Shown here: positions 8,057 through 15,244 of the stretch, in pieces
How positions within the stretch are numbered: the first letter of the stretch is position 1
Layout: each line of letters begins with the position of its first letter
IMG/VR virus record: IMGVR_UViG_3300009418_004704
Coordinates: 1-32,121 of that record
Source of the DNA: a virus
Reading direction: 5' to 3' (one strand)
DNA: 32,121 bases
Program-made: the position numbers and the translations under genes
The notes under the pieces: model-generated
The model's database searches: none
Told to the model about the DNA's origin: nothing
What the model saw: the letters and a program-made list of their open reading frames with translations, nothing else

Positions 8057-8693
8057 TTTGACCTGCACAGTCTGTTACAGCTTTTCTATCTCTCTCAATA
8101 TTTTTGTGCCATTTCTTCAACAAACGATAGTGAAGTGGTCTCTCATTGCAGCGGCCACCTTTCTTCTTGAAGCGGATTCCCGTTACCCAGGCAGCGAGCC
8201 ATATCTTGGCCTCTGTCTTATGTCGACACATTTTTCTTACTTTTGGAACTTGCTTAACAATATGTTTCATCCAACCGACAGCCGCCTGCTTCGGGTTTGT
8301 TCTGTCTAGACCCGGAAACATCTTTTCATAGATTGGCCACAATTGCAATATGCCTATAGCCATCGGAGTTTTTTTGTTCTTGCTAAACTTTCTATCGCCC
8401 TTCGCTTTTGGATTGAAGCCTGATTCCATACAGGCTGCAGCCAAGATCATGCCCCTCATCTCGGAGGGGGGGTTAAAAGACTTTTCAATTTCAATTAACT
8501 GACTAATAATTTCTTCTTTCGTCGCTGTCATTTTAGCCCATGGGCAATTAAACAACGCCTGATCGTGAAGCTCCTCGTAAGTGGGTCCTTTATCAATTTC
8601 CACACTTTGAATAGGCTTCACAAAACCTTGAGTTAAATCAATTGTTCCAGTTGTAGGGCTGGTAAAAAGTAGTGTTAGTAGTAGGTAGTTCAT
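8040..8693 (-). CDS. Lytic transglycosylase (probable endolysin or secreted wall hydrolase)
   Basis: The SLT-type lysozyme-like domain is seen at about residues 60-160: AAACMESGFNPKAKG with the probable catalytic glutamate E90, then AIGILQLWPIYEKMFP, and a helix with AVGWMKHIVKQVP. Such enzymes cleave the MurNAc-GlcNAc bond of peptidoglycan, forming anhydro ends. The first 15 residues (MNYLLLTLLFTSPTT) are hydrophobic without a basic n-region, suggesting a signal peptide or signal-anchor export route instead of holin-only release. The C-terminus is cysteine-rich (CNERP, DCAGQNGCGC), so disulfides are possible. No Shine-Dalgarno match lies before the ATG (the upstream bases are A-rich), so translation may be weak or delayed. 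No holin was identified nearby. A virion-associated role is the main alternative. Confidence 0.8.
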   Translation of the reverse strand: MNYLLLTLLFTSPTTGTIDLTQGFVKPIQSVEIDKGPTYEELHDQALFNCPWAKMTATKEEIISQLIEIEKSFNPPSEMRGMILAAACMESGFNPKAKGDRKFSKNKKTPMAIGILQLWPIYEKMFPGLDRTNPKQAAVGWMKHIVKQVPKVRKMCRHKTEAKIWLAAWVTGIRFKKKGGRCNERPLHYRLLKKWHKNIERDRKAVTDCAGQNGCGC

Positions 8694-8745
8694 AGTTTTA
8701 TTTTGTTTAAGTAGAGGTTACAAGCTAAAAAGTTAAATAATTCTC

Positions 8746-9009
8746 TTATTCTTCGACGAAACCCATAACATGATTCTCTAATACTAAATAGTAGGTTTTC
8801 CCGAAAAAGGTAGCCTCCTCAATCATGTGAGTCGGCACCAGTACCTTCATGCCCGCCTTTAATCCAGAGTCAAGATGGGGCTCCAGAATTTTAACTAGCT
8901 TAAACGCAGTTGATTCAATACTAACATCTTCCGGAATTATAACGCCACTAGTGGTTTTTTCTTCTTCTAGCGGTTCAACGACCAAATATCTGTTTAAAGG
9001 GAACAACAT
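8746..9009 (-). CDS. GroES-like co-chaperonin
   Basis: This 87-residue protein matches the Cpn10 fold along its length. It opens with FPLNRYLVVEPLEEEKT, then SGVIIPEDV in the position of the GroES mobile loop segment, then LKAGMKVLVPTHM and a hydrophobic end YYLVLENHVMGFVEE. It is slightly shorter than bacterial GroES (about 97) and similar in idea to T4 gp31, which replaces GroES on host GroEL to fold the large capsid protein. The IIP tripeptide of the mobile loop, which contacts GroEL, is kept. Its ATG overlaps the stop of the preceding gene (TAATG), so it is cotranslated with the GapR-like gene. No phage GroEL is visible in the window. Confidence 0.85.
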   Translation of the reverse strand: MLFPLNRYLVVEPLEEEKTTSGVIIPEDVSIESTAFKLVKILEPHLDSGLKAGMKVLVPTHMIEEATFFGKTYYLVLENHVMGFVEE

Positions 9010-9257
9010 TAAGAAGCACCAACCTTTTTGCTCAGCTGATCAAAAAAATCAGTAAATTCGTTTATATCATCACCTTTCTCAAGCATGCGATAAGCCCGCA
9101 CAGCTTGTCGCATTTCATCTTTAGTAAGCCAGCCATTTTGAGCATAGTTTTTTCTAAGATCTCGTTTATGTTCTTTATAAGGCTCCATTTCATCTTCGAC
9201 TGCTTTAAATGCCTTGATATATTCTACAACGTATTCTTTGGTTGTTAAGTCACTCAT
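9009..9257 (-). CDS. Small helical protein, possibly GapR/DUF2312-like
   Basis: An 82-residue, highly charged helical protein. The order of a long helix (EYIKAFKAVEDEMEPYK), a short segment ending in a glycine turn (YAQNGWLTKDE), a second helix with Arg residues (MRQAVRAYRMLEKGDD) and an acidic last helix resembles GapR/DUF2312. GapR proteins of Alphaproteobacteria bind AT-rich, overtwisted DNA ahead of the fork. The resemblance is in layout and spacing, not in strong identity, so the call is tentative. A good AAGGA site precedes the ATG at 9257. The gene is coupled to the GroES-like gene and follows the ribonucleotide reductase gene after a 67-base gap with a palindrome. Confidence 0.5.
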   Translation of the reverse strand: MSDLTTKEYVVEYIKAFKAVEDEMEPYKEHKRDLRKNYAQNGWLTKDEMRQAVRAYRMLEKGDDINEFTDFFDQLSKKVGAS

Positions 9258-9279
9258 GTTTATTTCCTTTTGGATTAGA

Positions 9280-9303
9280 GAAACATATGTTTCATTTTAT
9301 ATG
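9280..9303 (-). promoter_or_regulatory. Perfect 14-bp palindrome with TATAAA box before the GapR-like gene
   Basis: The gap 9258-9324 holds a perfect palindrome GAAACATATGTTTC at 9280-9293. Directly upstream on the minus strand is CATATAAAATG (9303-9293), which contains a TATAAA box reminiscent of sigma70 -10 or T4-type late promoter elements. No good -35 element is present. The arrangement of box then palindrome then ribosome site looks like a promoter with an operator over the start of the transcript. The palindrome could also occur by chance in AT-rich DNA. Confidence 0.3.
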
Positions 9304-9324
9304 ATAAGAACAAATTATGATTTG

Positions 9325-11181
9325 TTAAAATATTTCGCAAGCGCCGCCAGAGCAAGCCAGTTCTCCATTCAAATTTGTTTCATCTTCTAACTCAATAACT
9401 TTTGTAAGATCTACTTCCTGGAGGGTATCTAAAAGCACTTGAAATTTTTCGGGTGAACAATCTTCAAATGGGGGTTGTCTGTAGGCATGATCACTGTAAG
9501 GTAAAACAGATAAACCGTTATAATAATTACGATTTTCCCACATCCATTCACCAACGTCAATCCATTCGGCGTCTTTAATAGAGACAGTCGCAGAAACATT
9601 GTGAGTGTTTTGACCACGCTGGTGGCCGGGTTTCACCCACTCTTCTGTAACCTTTTTAACTCTTTTTAAAAGCTGTAAAGCGCTTTCTGATCGAGTAATC
9701 GCTCCTTCGGGAGCTTTTTGTGGAATAGTTATAACAGCAGTATCGTGTGGCCTAAAATATTCATCCTCAACCAATTCCGGATGATGAATCGCAAGATGAT
9801 TATAAATCATTTCATTTTTTCCAACTCTCATCCGACGTACATAATAATCACTATGCCAAGCATGCACACCGGAGGACGTTCCCAGAGCTAACGACGTCGT
9901 ACCAGCTAGTTTAACGCAGGTAGTTCGCGCTGCTGGTTTAACACCAATTTGTTTTGCTACTCGACGGTTTTCTTTTTTAACTACAAGAGAAGCAGCTTTC
10001 ATATCCAAGTCTAATACTTTACCGGATGCAATGCCAGTCATCGATACACCAATGAGCGAATCTTTTTCTGTGGTCCGGTTCCAAACATCTCGAAGGTAAT
10101 GAAAATCGGTATACCCAGTTTGAAGGGTGCCAATAAAAGAAGCCACTTTAGCTCTGTTTTCATATTCTTCCTGTGTTTCTACATCAGAAACATTAATTTC
10201 TGTTAAATTACAGAACTGGTAAGGTCTTAAAGCAATTTCACAGCAAGGATTAGTACCCCAATCTTTGTCATTGGAAAAATAAAACCCGGGTTCACCAGAA
10301 CCAGATTCCCTGACGCGCTCCCATATGGCCATGAAGAAATCATGAGTTATCAGATGTCGCATGAGGACAACTGAATTGTTGGCACGTCCTCGTTGGGGAT
10401 TTGTTTCCCACCAGCTGCCTGTCTTGGCGGCAAGCATCTCCTCATCTTCTGCGGAAAAAAGCGAAATAAGAGCAGCCCGGCGAATCCCCCCGGCAAGAAC
10501 AGCATCAGCAATATAACAAATAATGTCGTGTACTTCAATAGGCTCAAGCTTATCTCCACTATCCTTTTCGTCAAGGATACCCTGAATCTTAAGGAGGCAT
10601 TCTTTCAACGGCTGAGGACCGGGAGCTTTGCCTCCACTAGTAACTAGTCTGCTTCCCTTCGGACGGATATCAGAAAAATCAAATTTTATTTTTGAGCCGC
10701 CTTTAAAGTAAGATTGTATCAAAACTTTTATCGAGTCGGACCACCCTTCAATCGAATCTCCAATAAGAAACCGGCGAGATCTTTTCGAAGTTGGCCTCTG
10801 AATTTCGGGGAGCTTATCAACATGGTGCCTTTGAACAGAAAATCCAACACCAGTGCCACCGAGAAGGAGAAACATGCACTCAGAAAAAGAAGCGATATGA
10901 TCGACAGGCATGTAAGCACAGTTATATATCCGGTTAGGTGCCACTTCAATCGGCTTGCCGCCGAATTGCATGGAGCGCATGGATGGTAAAACTTTTCTTT
11001 CATAGACGTAATTATACGCCTCTTCTATTTCGTTCCCTAAAAAAGGATACTTCTTAATGTGCATTTTCTTGTTTCTAGTAACTAACTCATCCCAAGTTTC
11101 TCTCCTTTCTAATCTTGGAATGTACCTAGAATACTTCATATGTACTGTAATGTCTGATAAAATTCTATTCTGCAGCTCCAT
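9325..11181 (-). CDS. nrdJ: Class II (adenosylcobalamin-dependent) ribonucleotide reductase
   Basis: A monomeric class II enzyme, reducing ribonucleotides to deoxyribonucleotides with a 5'-deoxyadenosylcobalamin radical. The ATG at 11181 (618 residues) is chosen because AGGAGG lies eight bases upstream; a TTG two codons earlier is less likely. Active-site residues align with the Lactobacillus leichmannii reductase: N311, the radical cysteine C313 and E315 in NPCCEIALRPYQFC, the redox partner C324 eleven residues later, and C88 in NRIYNCAYMP. A C-terminal pair C610/C615 (CSGGAC) shuttles electrons from thioredoxin-type donors. The protein is shorter than the roughly 740-residue type enzyme, and no ATP-cone is evident. 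A single-subunit, oxygen-independent enzyme needs no radical-generating subunit gene, and none is seen. It needs host B12. The gene overlaps the helicase end by 17 bases. Confidence 0.92.
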   Translation of the reverse strand: MELQNRILSDITVHMKYSRYIPRLERRETWDELVTRNKKMHIKKYPFLGNEIEEAYNYVYERKVLPSMRSMQFGGKPIEVAPNRIYNCAYMPVDHIASFSECMFLLLGGTGVGFSVQRHHVDKLPEIQRPTSKRSRRFLIGDSIEGWSDSIKVLIQSYFKGGSKIKFDFSDIRPKGSRLVTSGGKAPGPQPLKECLLKIQGILDEKDSGDKLEPIEVHDIICYIADAVLAGGIRRAALISLFSAEDEEMLAAKTGSWWETNPQRGRANNSVVLMRHLITHDFFMAIWERVRESGSGEPGFYFSNDKDWGTNPCCEIALRPYQFCNLTEINVSDVETQEEYENRAKVASFIGTLQTGYTDFHYLRDVWNRTTEKDSLIGVSMTGIASGKVLDLDMKAASLVVKKENRRVAKQIGVKPAARTTCVKLAGTTSLALGTSSGVHAWHSDYYVRRMRVGKNEMIYNHLAIHHPELVEDEYFRPHDTAVITIPQKAPEGAITRSESALQLLKRVKKVTEEWVKPGHQRGQNTHNVSATVSIKDAEWIDVGEWMWENRNYYNGLSVLPYSDHAYRQPPFEDCSPEKFQVLLDTLQEVDLTKVIELEDETNLNGELACSGGACEIF

Positions 11182-12559
11182 TGTCAATTCCTCCTGGTCG
11201 TTGATTTTTTAAAATTCTGTATTGTTTATATTTTTCTCTCAAGGCATCAGCTAATTCGTTTGGGCGCATCGATGGCGAAACGACAGGAGTATCAACCTTG
11301 GCTAAAACTCTTATTTTTACGTTACTCGTATCCATAAAGATAGGAAACACTAAACCATCCGGTCCATTCCTATTTTTGGCAATGAACATCCGGCCAGTAT
11401 TTGCATTTTTGTCCTTGATCGTTCTAGAAATAGAACAGATAAAGTCAGATACAAAACACTTGTTAAAGGCTTCTGAAATAGATTCCATAGTTACAACTTC
11501 TGCATTCAATCCTGTACGATTTGTCTGTGAGGCGGTCCAAACTGGGCACTTAAACTCTTGCGCGATGGCGCGTAGGTTTTCATAAATAGACTCCAGCTCA
11601 TTGCGTTTCTCTTTGAAAGCTGTGACCGGCCTAAGCAGATCAGCGTAATCTACTAGAATCATATCGATTTTGTGATTTCTTTTTTTTAATTTTTCTAGAT
11701 GTGTTCTTATTGTATTTGTCGTTGCAGTTTTAGTAGGATATTCTTTAATAATCAAAGTACCTTCTAGATCATTAATAACTTCCAATACTTCTTCTTTCTG
11801 ATGGAAGAGAGTATTTAAAGAAACACCACTAATGCAACTGTCATATCTCTGGCCGGTCGCGGCCTCAGAAAGCTCCAGGGTATAGTGTACAATGCTCTTG
11901 CCATCTTTAATCGCATGAGAACCTAGATGCGCCAGGACCATTGACTTGCCGGCGCCCGTGGGAGCAATTACAACTCCAAGCTCGCCAGAACCCAAGCCCT
12001 TCTTCATCAAAGAATCAATTTTTTCCCAACCGGTAGAAACTGGATTTCTAGTTTTGATCTCATATCGTAACTCAAAATCTTTCAGAAAGTCATGACCGAA
12101 GTTGTTGTCAGTACCAAGCTTAAGAGCATCGTCAATCACCTTGCGCACTTCGCCATATGAGGAATTCTGGATCAAGTCCACTGACTGCATTAATGCTTCT
12201 TTGAGCTTTTGTTTCTTGCAGAAATCCAGGCTGGTATCTTTTATATATTGGCTGTCTTCGACACCCTTAATACAAGTTCTGGCAAAGTAATCTCTTACCT
12301 GCTTTTGTATAGATTCGTTAAGGCTTGTCAACTCCGTTCTTAAAATTGAAGCTAAGATCTTCTTAGTCGGATGTACACCATACCTCTTACGATATTCATA
12401 GATTTTTGATGTAAAAACACGAAGATAGTTCAGTTCGAAAAATCTAGTGTCAATTACTTCTTCAATTTGATCAGCAAACGGCCGATCTTCAAGGATCATT
12501 TGTGCTAGTGATTCTTGAAACTGCTTCCCATATTTCGAGAAGCTAAGCTCTTTAGTCAT
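11165..12559 (-). CDS. DnaB-like replicative DNA helicase
   Basis: A 464-residue RecA-fold hexameric helicase, equivalent to T4 gp41 or bacterial DnaB. The N-terminal part (to about 150) is helical with SLAQMILEDRPFADQIEEV, as in DnaB-type N-domains. The Walker A motif is APTGAGKSMVLAH (about residues 199-210) after STGWEKIDSLMKKGLGSGEL. A Walker B-like strand is MILVDYADLLRP, followed by the sensor region CPVWTASQTNR and an arginine-rich end. It would unwind the fork ahead of the DnaE polymerase. TGGAGAA precedes the ATG at 12559. It overlaps the reductase gene downstream and follows the exonuclease gene after 33 bases. No primase domain is fused to it and no primase was seen in the window. 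Confidence 0.92.
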   Translation of the reverse strand: MTKELSFSKYGKQFQESLAQMILEDRPFADQIEEVIDTRFFELNYLRVFTSKIYEYRKRYGVHPTKKILASILRTELTSLNESIQKQVRDYFARTCIKGVEDSQYIKDTSLDFCKKQKLKEALMQSVDLIQNSSYGEVRKVIDDALKLGTDNNFGHDFLKDFELRYEIKTRNPVSTGWEKIDSLMKKGLGSGELGVVIAPTGAGKSMVLAHLGSHAIKDGKSIVHYTLELSEAATGQRYDSCISGVSLNTLFHQKEEVLEVINDLEGTLIIKEYPTKTATTNTIRTHLEKLKKRNHKIDMILVDYADLLRPVTAFKEKRNELESIYENLRAIAQEFKCPVWTASQTNRTGLNAEVVTMESISEAFNKCFVSDFICSISRTIKDKNANTGRMFIAKNRNGPDGLVFPIFMDTSNVKIRVLAKVDTPVVSPSMRPNELADALREKYKQYRILKNQRPGGIDNGAAE

Positions 12560-12592
12560 TCTGTTCTCCAGTAATAATATTTTAGTTACAAT

Positions 12593-13549
12593 CTAACGAT
12601 TGTCTATGGAGATTCTGTTAAACTGCTGGAAGAGTTCGATAAAATTAATTTCTCCAAAACCATCTTTTATCATCATCTTAATTAACTCTGTCTTGTTGAA
12701 AGAAAGATCCGGGTTTTTGATTGTGTCGCGGATAGTCTTTTTTGCTTCGATACTAAGGATAGGAGTATAAAGCTGCATCATATGATAATTTCTTCTCAAG
12801 ATATCTTCGTTATCTAATACTTTTTGATATGCTTTCACATTTGTTTCCTGGTCCATCTTTTTACAATGTTCTATTACATCTGTAAAACTAGCTGCTTTTT
12901 CTTCTTTTAAAAAAGGAAATCGTTTGGCCACAGTTTTCAAACCCAAGCCGCCGATGCCCTCGATATTATCTGATTTATCACCCTCCATAGCCCTTGCCAT
13001 GGCAAAGTTAGATGGATGCACATTAAATTTTTCTAAAATAATATTTTTGTTTAAAGCCTCTTTTTGTATCGGTCGGTATTGTACTGTTTTGGCGTCTAAA
13101 AGCTGAAAGAAATCTTTGTCACTAGAGATAATAAGTTTTTCAGCATTCTCCAGTTCCTTTATTTGTGTAAGATAGGCGACAATATCATCAGCCTCTGTGC
13201 TTTTAAACATGAATTGAATAATAGGCGTCTGGTTATAGTACTCGATCAACCTAGTCTGTTGCCAAATCTTATTTTCTACCTCTTGATCCTCAGACATATT
13301 TCTTATGCCTCTATTTAATCGAATTGGCTTGCGGCCGGCTTTGTAATCCTTCTTTAATAGCTTGCGCTTTTTAGATCCACCTTCTCCGTCCCAACAAATG
13401 ATAATTAAATCAGGTTTGGATTCTCGGCTTATCTTTTGGATGCTCTGAAAACATCCCTTCAACCCCCCAATTGGGGCGCCGTTAGTTGATAAGCTGGGAT
13501 TAACAATGTAGTTTCTAAAAAACAAATTCAGTTGATCAATGATCAGCAC
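12593..13549 (-). CDS. 5'-3' exonuclease / flap endonuclease (RNase H-like, T4 rnh type)
   Basis: A PIN/FEN-family nuclease of 318 residues that would remove RNA primers and 5' flaps from lagging strands. Metal-binding acidic motifs are visible in order: LIIDQLNLFFRN at the start, ICWDGEGGSKKRK, STEADDIVAY, ISSDKDFFQLL, and GDKSDNIEGIGGLGLKTVAK, the helix-three-turn-helix DNA-binding element. It is about the size of T4 RNase H and corresponds to the N-terminal domain that bacterial PolA carries; here the polymerase part is a separate gene at 18406-19584. The start is a GTG at 13549, giving an N-terminus with the first metal aspartate at residue 5. A tiny upstream frame overlaps this GTG. Confidence 0.92.
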   Translation of the reverse strand: MLIIDQLNLFFRNYIVNPSLSTNGAPIGGLKGCFQSIQKISRESKPDLIIICWDGEGGSKKRKLLKKDYKAGRKPIRLNRGIRNMSEDQEVENKIWQQTRLIEYYNQTPIIQFMFKSTEADDIVAYLTQIKELENAEKLIISSDKDFFQLLDAKTVQYRPIQKEALNKNIILEKFNVHPSNFAMARAMEGDKSDNIEGIGGLGLKTVAKRFPFLKEEKAASFTDVIEHCKKMDQETNVKAYQKVLDNEDILRRNYHMMQLYTPILSIEAKKTIRDTIKNPDLSFNKTELIKMMIKDGFGEINFIELFQQFNRISIDNR

Positions 13550-13566
13550 TCTTTCCCGTCGTGCAT
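13543..13566 (-). other. Candidate 7-codon leader frame overlapping the exonuclease start
   Basis: An ATG at 13566, with AAAAAGG six bases upstream, opens a frame MHDGKEC that ends in TGA at 13545-13543. Its last sense codon and stop overlap the GTG start of the exonuclease gene. Ribosomes ending here would be positioned to restart at the GTG, so it could be a coupling device. It is too short for codon evidence and may be chance. Confidence 0.3.
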
Positions 13567-13585
13567 TTTCTACCTTTTTATAATA

Positions 13586-13951
13586 TTATTCTTCTTGAGC
13601 GATCATGTGTGAGCGATCTGGTCTATAAATTCTGCTGACCACTTTGTTCGCATTTTTAGGGATGAATGAATAAACGCCGCTGATCTTTCTAGCGTCTATA
13701 GACATCCTTTTTAGATGCTGGTCTATTGTTGGTTCTTGTCTAAAGAACTTAATTCTTAATATAGTTCGCTCGACTGTTAAATTGATCGGTTCTGCCGGGC
13801 CCGTTACCGTAACAACGGTTATGCCACAAACACCACGCAAGTTATCAGTAATTATTGTGATGTTTTCACTTCTATCTGAACGCATAATCACTTCCGACTC
13901 CCAAAGCGTGTCATCTAGCACTTCCTGTACCAATTTTTTTAGTTCATGCAT
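13586..13951 (-). CDS. Unknown phage protein with ferredoxin-like layout (121 aa)
   Basis: No firm family. After an N-terminal helix (MHELKKLVQEVLDD) the sequence alternates strands and helices: ENITIITDNLRG, CGITVVTVTGP, TILRIKFFRQEP, a helix around QHLKRMSIDARK, and a final strand GVYSFIPK. This looks like a beta-alpha-beta domain of ferredoxin type. GGAGG precedes the ATG at 13951, so the start is sound. It lies between the deaminase-like and exonuclease genes in the replication and nucleotide block, with short spacers, and is probably cotranscribed with both. No catalytic motif is visible. Confidence 0.75.
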   Translation of the reverse strand: MHELKKLVQEVLDDTLWESEVIMRSDRSENITIITDNLRGVCGITVVTVTGPAEPINLTVERTILRIKFFRQEPTIDQHLKRMSIDARKISGVYSFIPKNANKVVSRIYRPDRSHMIAQEE

Positions 13952-13978
13952 AAATTATCCTCCAATACAATAAGTAGT

Positions 13979-14437
13979 TTATAATTTATACATTTCAATG
14001 GTGTCGTCTCCAGTGGTATAATAAACTTTTTTAACACCAACATATTTTAATACATCATGGCACATAGCACAAGGCTTGGAAAGTCTAAATTCTTCGTCCC
14101 TGTTAATTCTGACAACATATATAGCAGATCCAGATGTCTTAGCTCGGTTCAGGCCGAGTATACATCCTAGTTCCGCATGATGTGTTGCTTGCCCACAGGA
14201 CGGTGTACGAAACCGGTTGCCAAAAGCACTAAAATTATCCTTGTTGTAAGAAGCATTGATAACGGAGCCGCCCTTTACCAACACAGCGCCATGTCTAATT
14301 TTACCATATTTGCTTTGCCTGGCCATGTTCTTGGCCAGCTCTAAGAATCTTTGAGTCTTCTTAGATTTTTCAACTGTGTATCCCGTAATTGAATTACGGG
14401 GCTTGAAAGCGTCTTCTTTTATTTTAGTAGATCTCAT
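13979..14437 (-). CDS. dCMP/cytidine deaminase family protein
   Basis: Zinc deaminase of about 152 residues. Motifs are KIRHGAVLVKGGSVIN, then THHAELGCIL (HAE: zinc His and proton-shuttle Glu), then SKPCAMCHDVLKYVGV (PCxxC zinc pair). Deoxycytidylate deaminases convert dCMP to dUMP, which becomes dTMP; this fits with the dUTPase and reductase in the same genome. Other family members act on free cytidine or nucleic acids, so the substrate is inferred from context. A longer start at 14461 would place the first residues inside the transcription terminator; the ATG at 14437 is therefore used. Its only ribosome site candidate is the GGGGGG arm of that terminator hairpin. Confidence 0.85.
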   Translation of the reverse strand: MRSTKIKEDAFKPRNSITGYTVEKSKKTQRFLELAKNMARQSKYGKIRHGAVLVKGGSVINASYNKDNFSAFGNRFRTPSCGQATHHAELGCILGLNRAKTSGSAIYVVRINRDEEFRLSKPCAMCHDVLKYVGVKKVYYTTGDDTIEMYKL

Positions 14438-14440
14438 ACA

Positions 14441-14477
14441 AAAAAACCCCCCTGCACACAATATAGGTACAGGGGGG
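14441..14477 (-). terminator. Intrinsic (rho-independent) terminator after the lipoprotein gene
   Basis: On the minus strand CCCCCCTG (14477-14470) pairs with CAGGGGGG (14454-14447) to form an 8-bp, GC-rich stem with a 15-base loop, followed at once by seven T (14446-14440). It lies 20 bases past the stop at 14498 and just before the deaminase-like gene. It is the clearest terminator in the window and splits the recombination block from the nucleotide block. Confidence 0.88.
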
Positions 14478-14497
14478 CTATAGTCTAGACTTCTTGT

Positions 14498-15244
14498 TTA
14501 TCGTCGGTCGCGACGGCTATTTTGTCTTTTACTTTTATGCTTTCGCCGATTGTGCTTTTTCCTGGCGCCAGGCTTATCTTTTCTCTTATATAAATTAGGC
14601 GGAATATTTAACTTGGTTTTTGAATTATTACGCCGATAATTTTTTTGTACCTTTGACCTCGGGTTCTTCTTGTGAGCCTTCTTCTTGTGATGATATTTGC
14701 GGCTTTTACTTTTATTAGGCTTGTTTTTTTTCGGCTTGATAATCACGTTCGCCGGGCCTGATCTATGGTGTCGTGACTTCGCCTTGTGCTTGCGATGATG
14801 GTTATATTTTCCCTTTGGCTTAATAACCACCTTCGAAGGACCGGGGCGATGTACAATAACCTTCCGTTTCTTGTGCTTCTTATGATGTCCATAATGGGCG
14901 CCCGGGCGGTGAGCGTGGTGGTTGTGCCTGTTCCAAGTCTTGTACTTCTTCTTCCAGGTATACCAATGATTTCCATGGTAGTGACTGTGAGCGTTAGTGC
15001 ACCAAGGATGTGCTCGGTGATGGCTTGTGTATGTAGGCCAATACAAACGAAGCGCGCCGACGGTAATCGACGGTGTGTGAGATCTGTGGTAGTGGTTACT
15101 AACACATTGAGGTGCATCATATACATATACAGGTGACACCTCCTGACTCGTCAAATACGGATCGCTTGTTTGTATATGGCCGTCAGTGCAACCTGTTACC
15201 ACACCGGCCACGACAAAACAAATTTGAATAATTAATTCATGCAT
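14498..15244 (-). CDS. His/Lys/Arg-rich putative lipoprotein
   Basis: After an N-terminal hydrophobic segment ending in the lipobox VVTGC (Cys19), nearly the whole 248-residue protein is basic. It has about 30 histidines, concentrated in clusters such as NHYHRSHTPS, NAHSHYHGNHWYTW and NRHNHHAHRPGAHYGHH, followed by a Lys/Arg-rich tail. Two imperfect repeats occur: HRPGPSKVVIKPKGK and HRSGPANVIIKPKKN. The ATG at 15244 overlaps the recombinase stop (ATGCATGA) and has AAGGAGG upstream. A TTG four codons further out from AGG AGG AAG AAA would add Arg-Arg-Lys-Lys, giving a better signal peptide, so the start is not fully settled. If exported it would sit on the periplasmic membrane face. Metal binding, or binding to DNA or anionic surface polymers, is possible. 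I know no matching family. Confidence 0.7.
   Translation of the reverse strand: MHELIIQICFVVAGVVTGCTDGHIQTSDPYLTSQEVSPVYVYDAPQCVSNHYHRSHTPSITVGALRLYWPTYTSHHRAHPWCTNAHSHYHGNHWYTWKKKYKTWNRHNHHAHRPGAHYGHHKKHKKRKVIVHRPGPSKVVIKPKGKYNHHRKHKAKSRHHRSGPANVIIKPKKNKPNKSKSRKYHHKKKAHKKNPRSKVQKNYRRNNSKTKLNIPPNLYKRKDKPGARKKHNRRKHKSKRQNSRRDRR

Noticed and set aside
10350-11003. Hydrophobic frames inside the reductase gene that look like membrane proteins
   Set aside because: They overlap catalytic reductase sequence in other frames; hydrophobic composition arises from the codon pattern.
14743-15136. Alternative frames on both strands across the histidine-rich gene
   Set aside because: They are shadows of the repetitive His/Lys codons; only the lipoprotein frame has a strong ribosome site and coupling to the recombinase stop.
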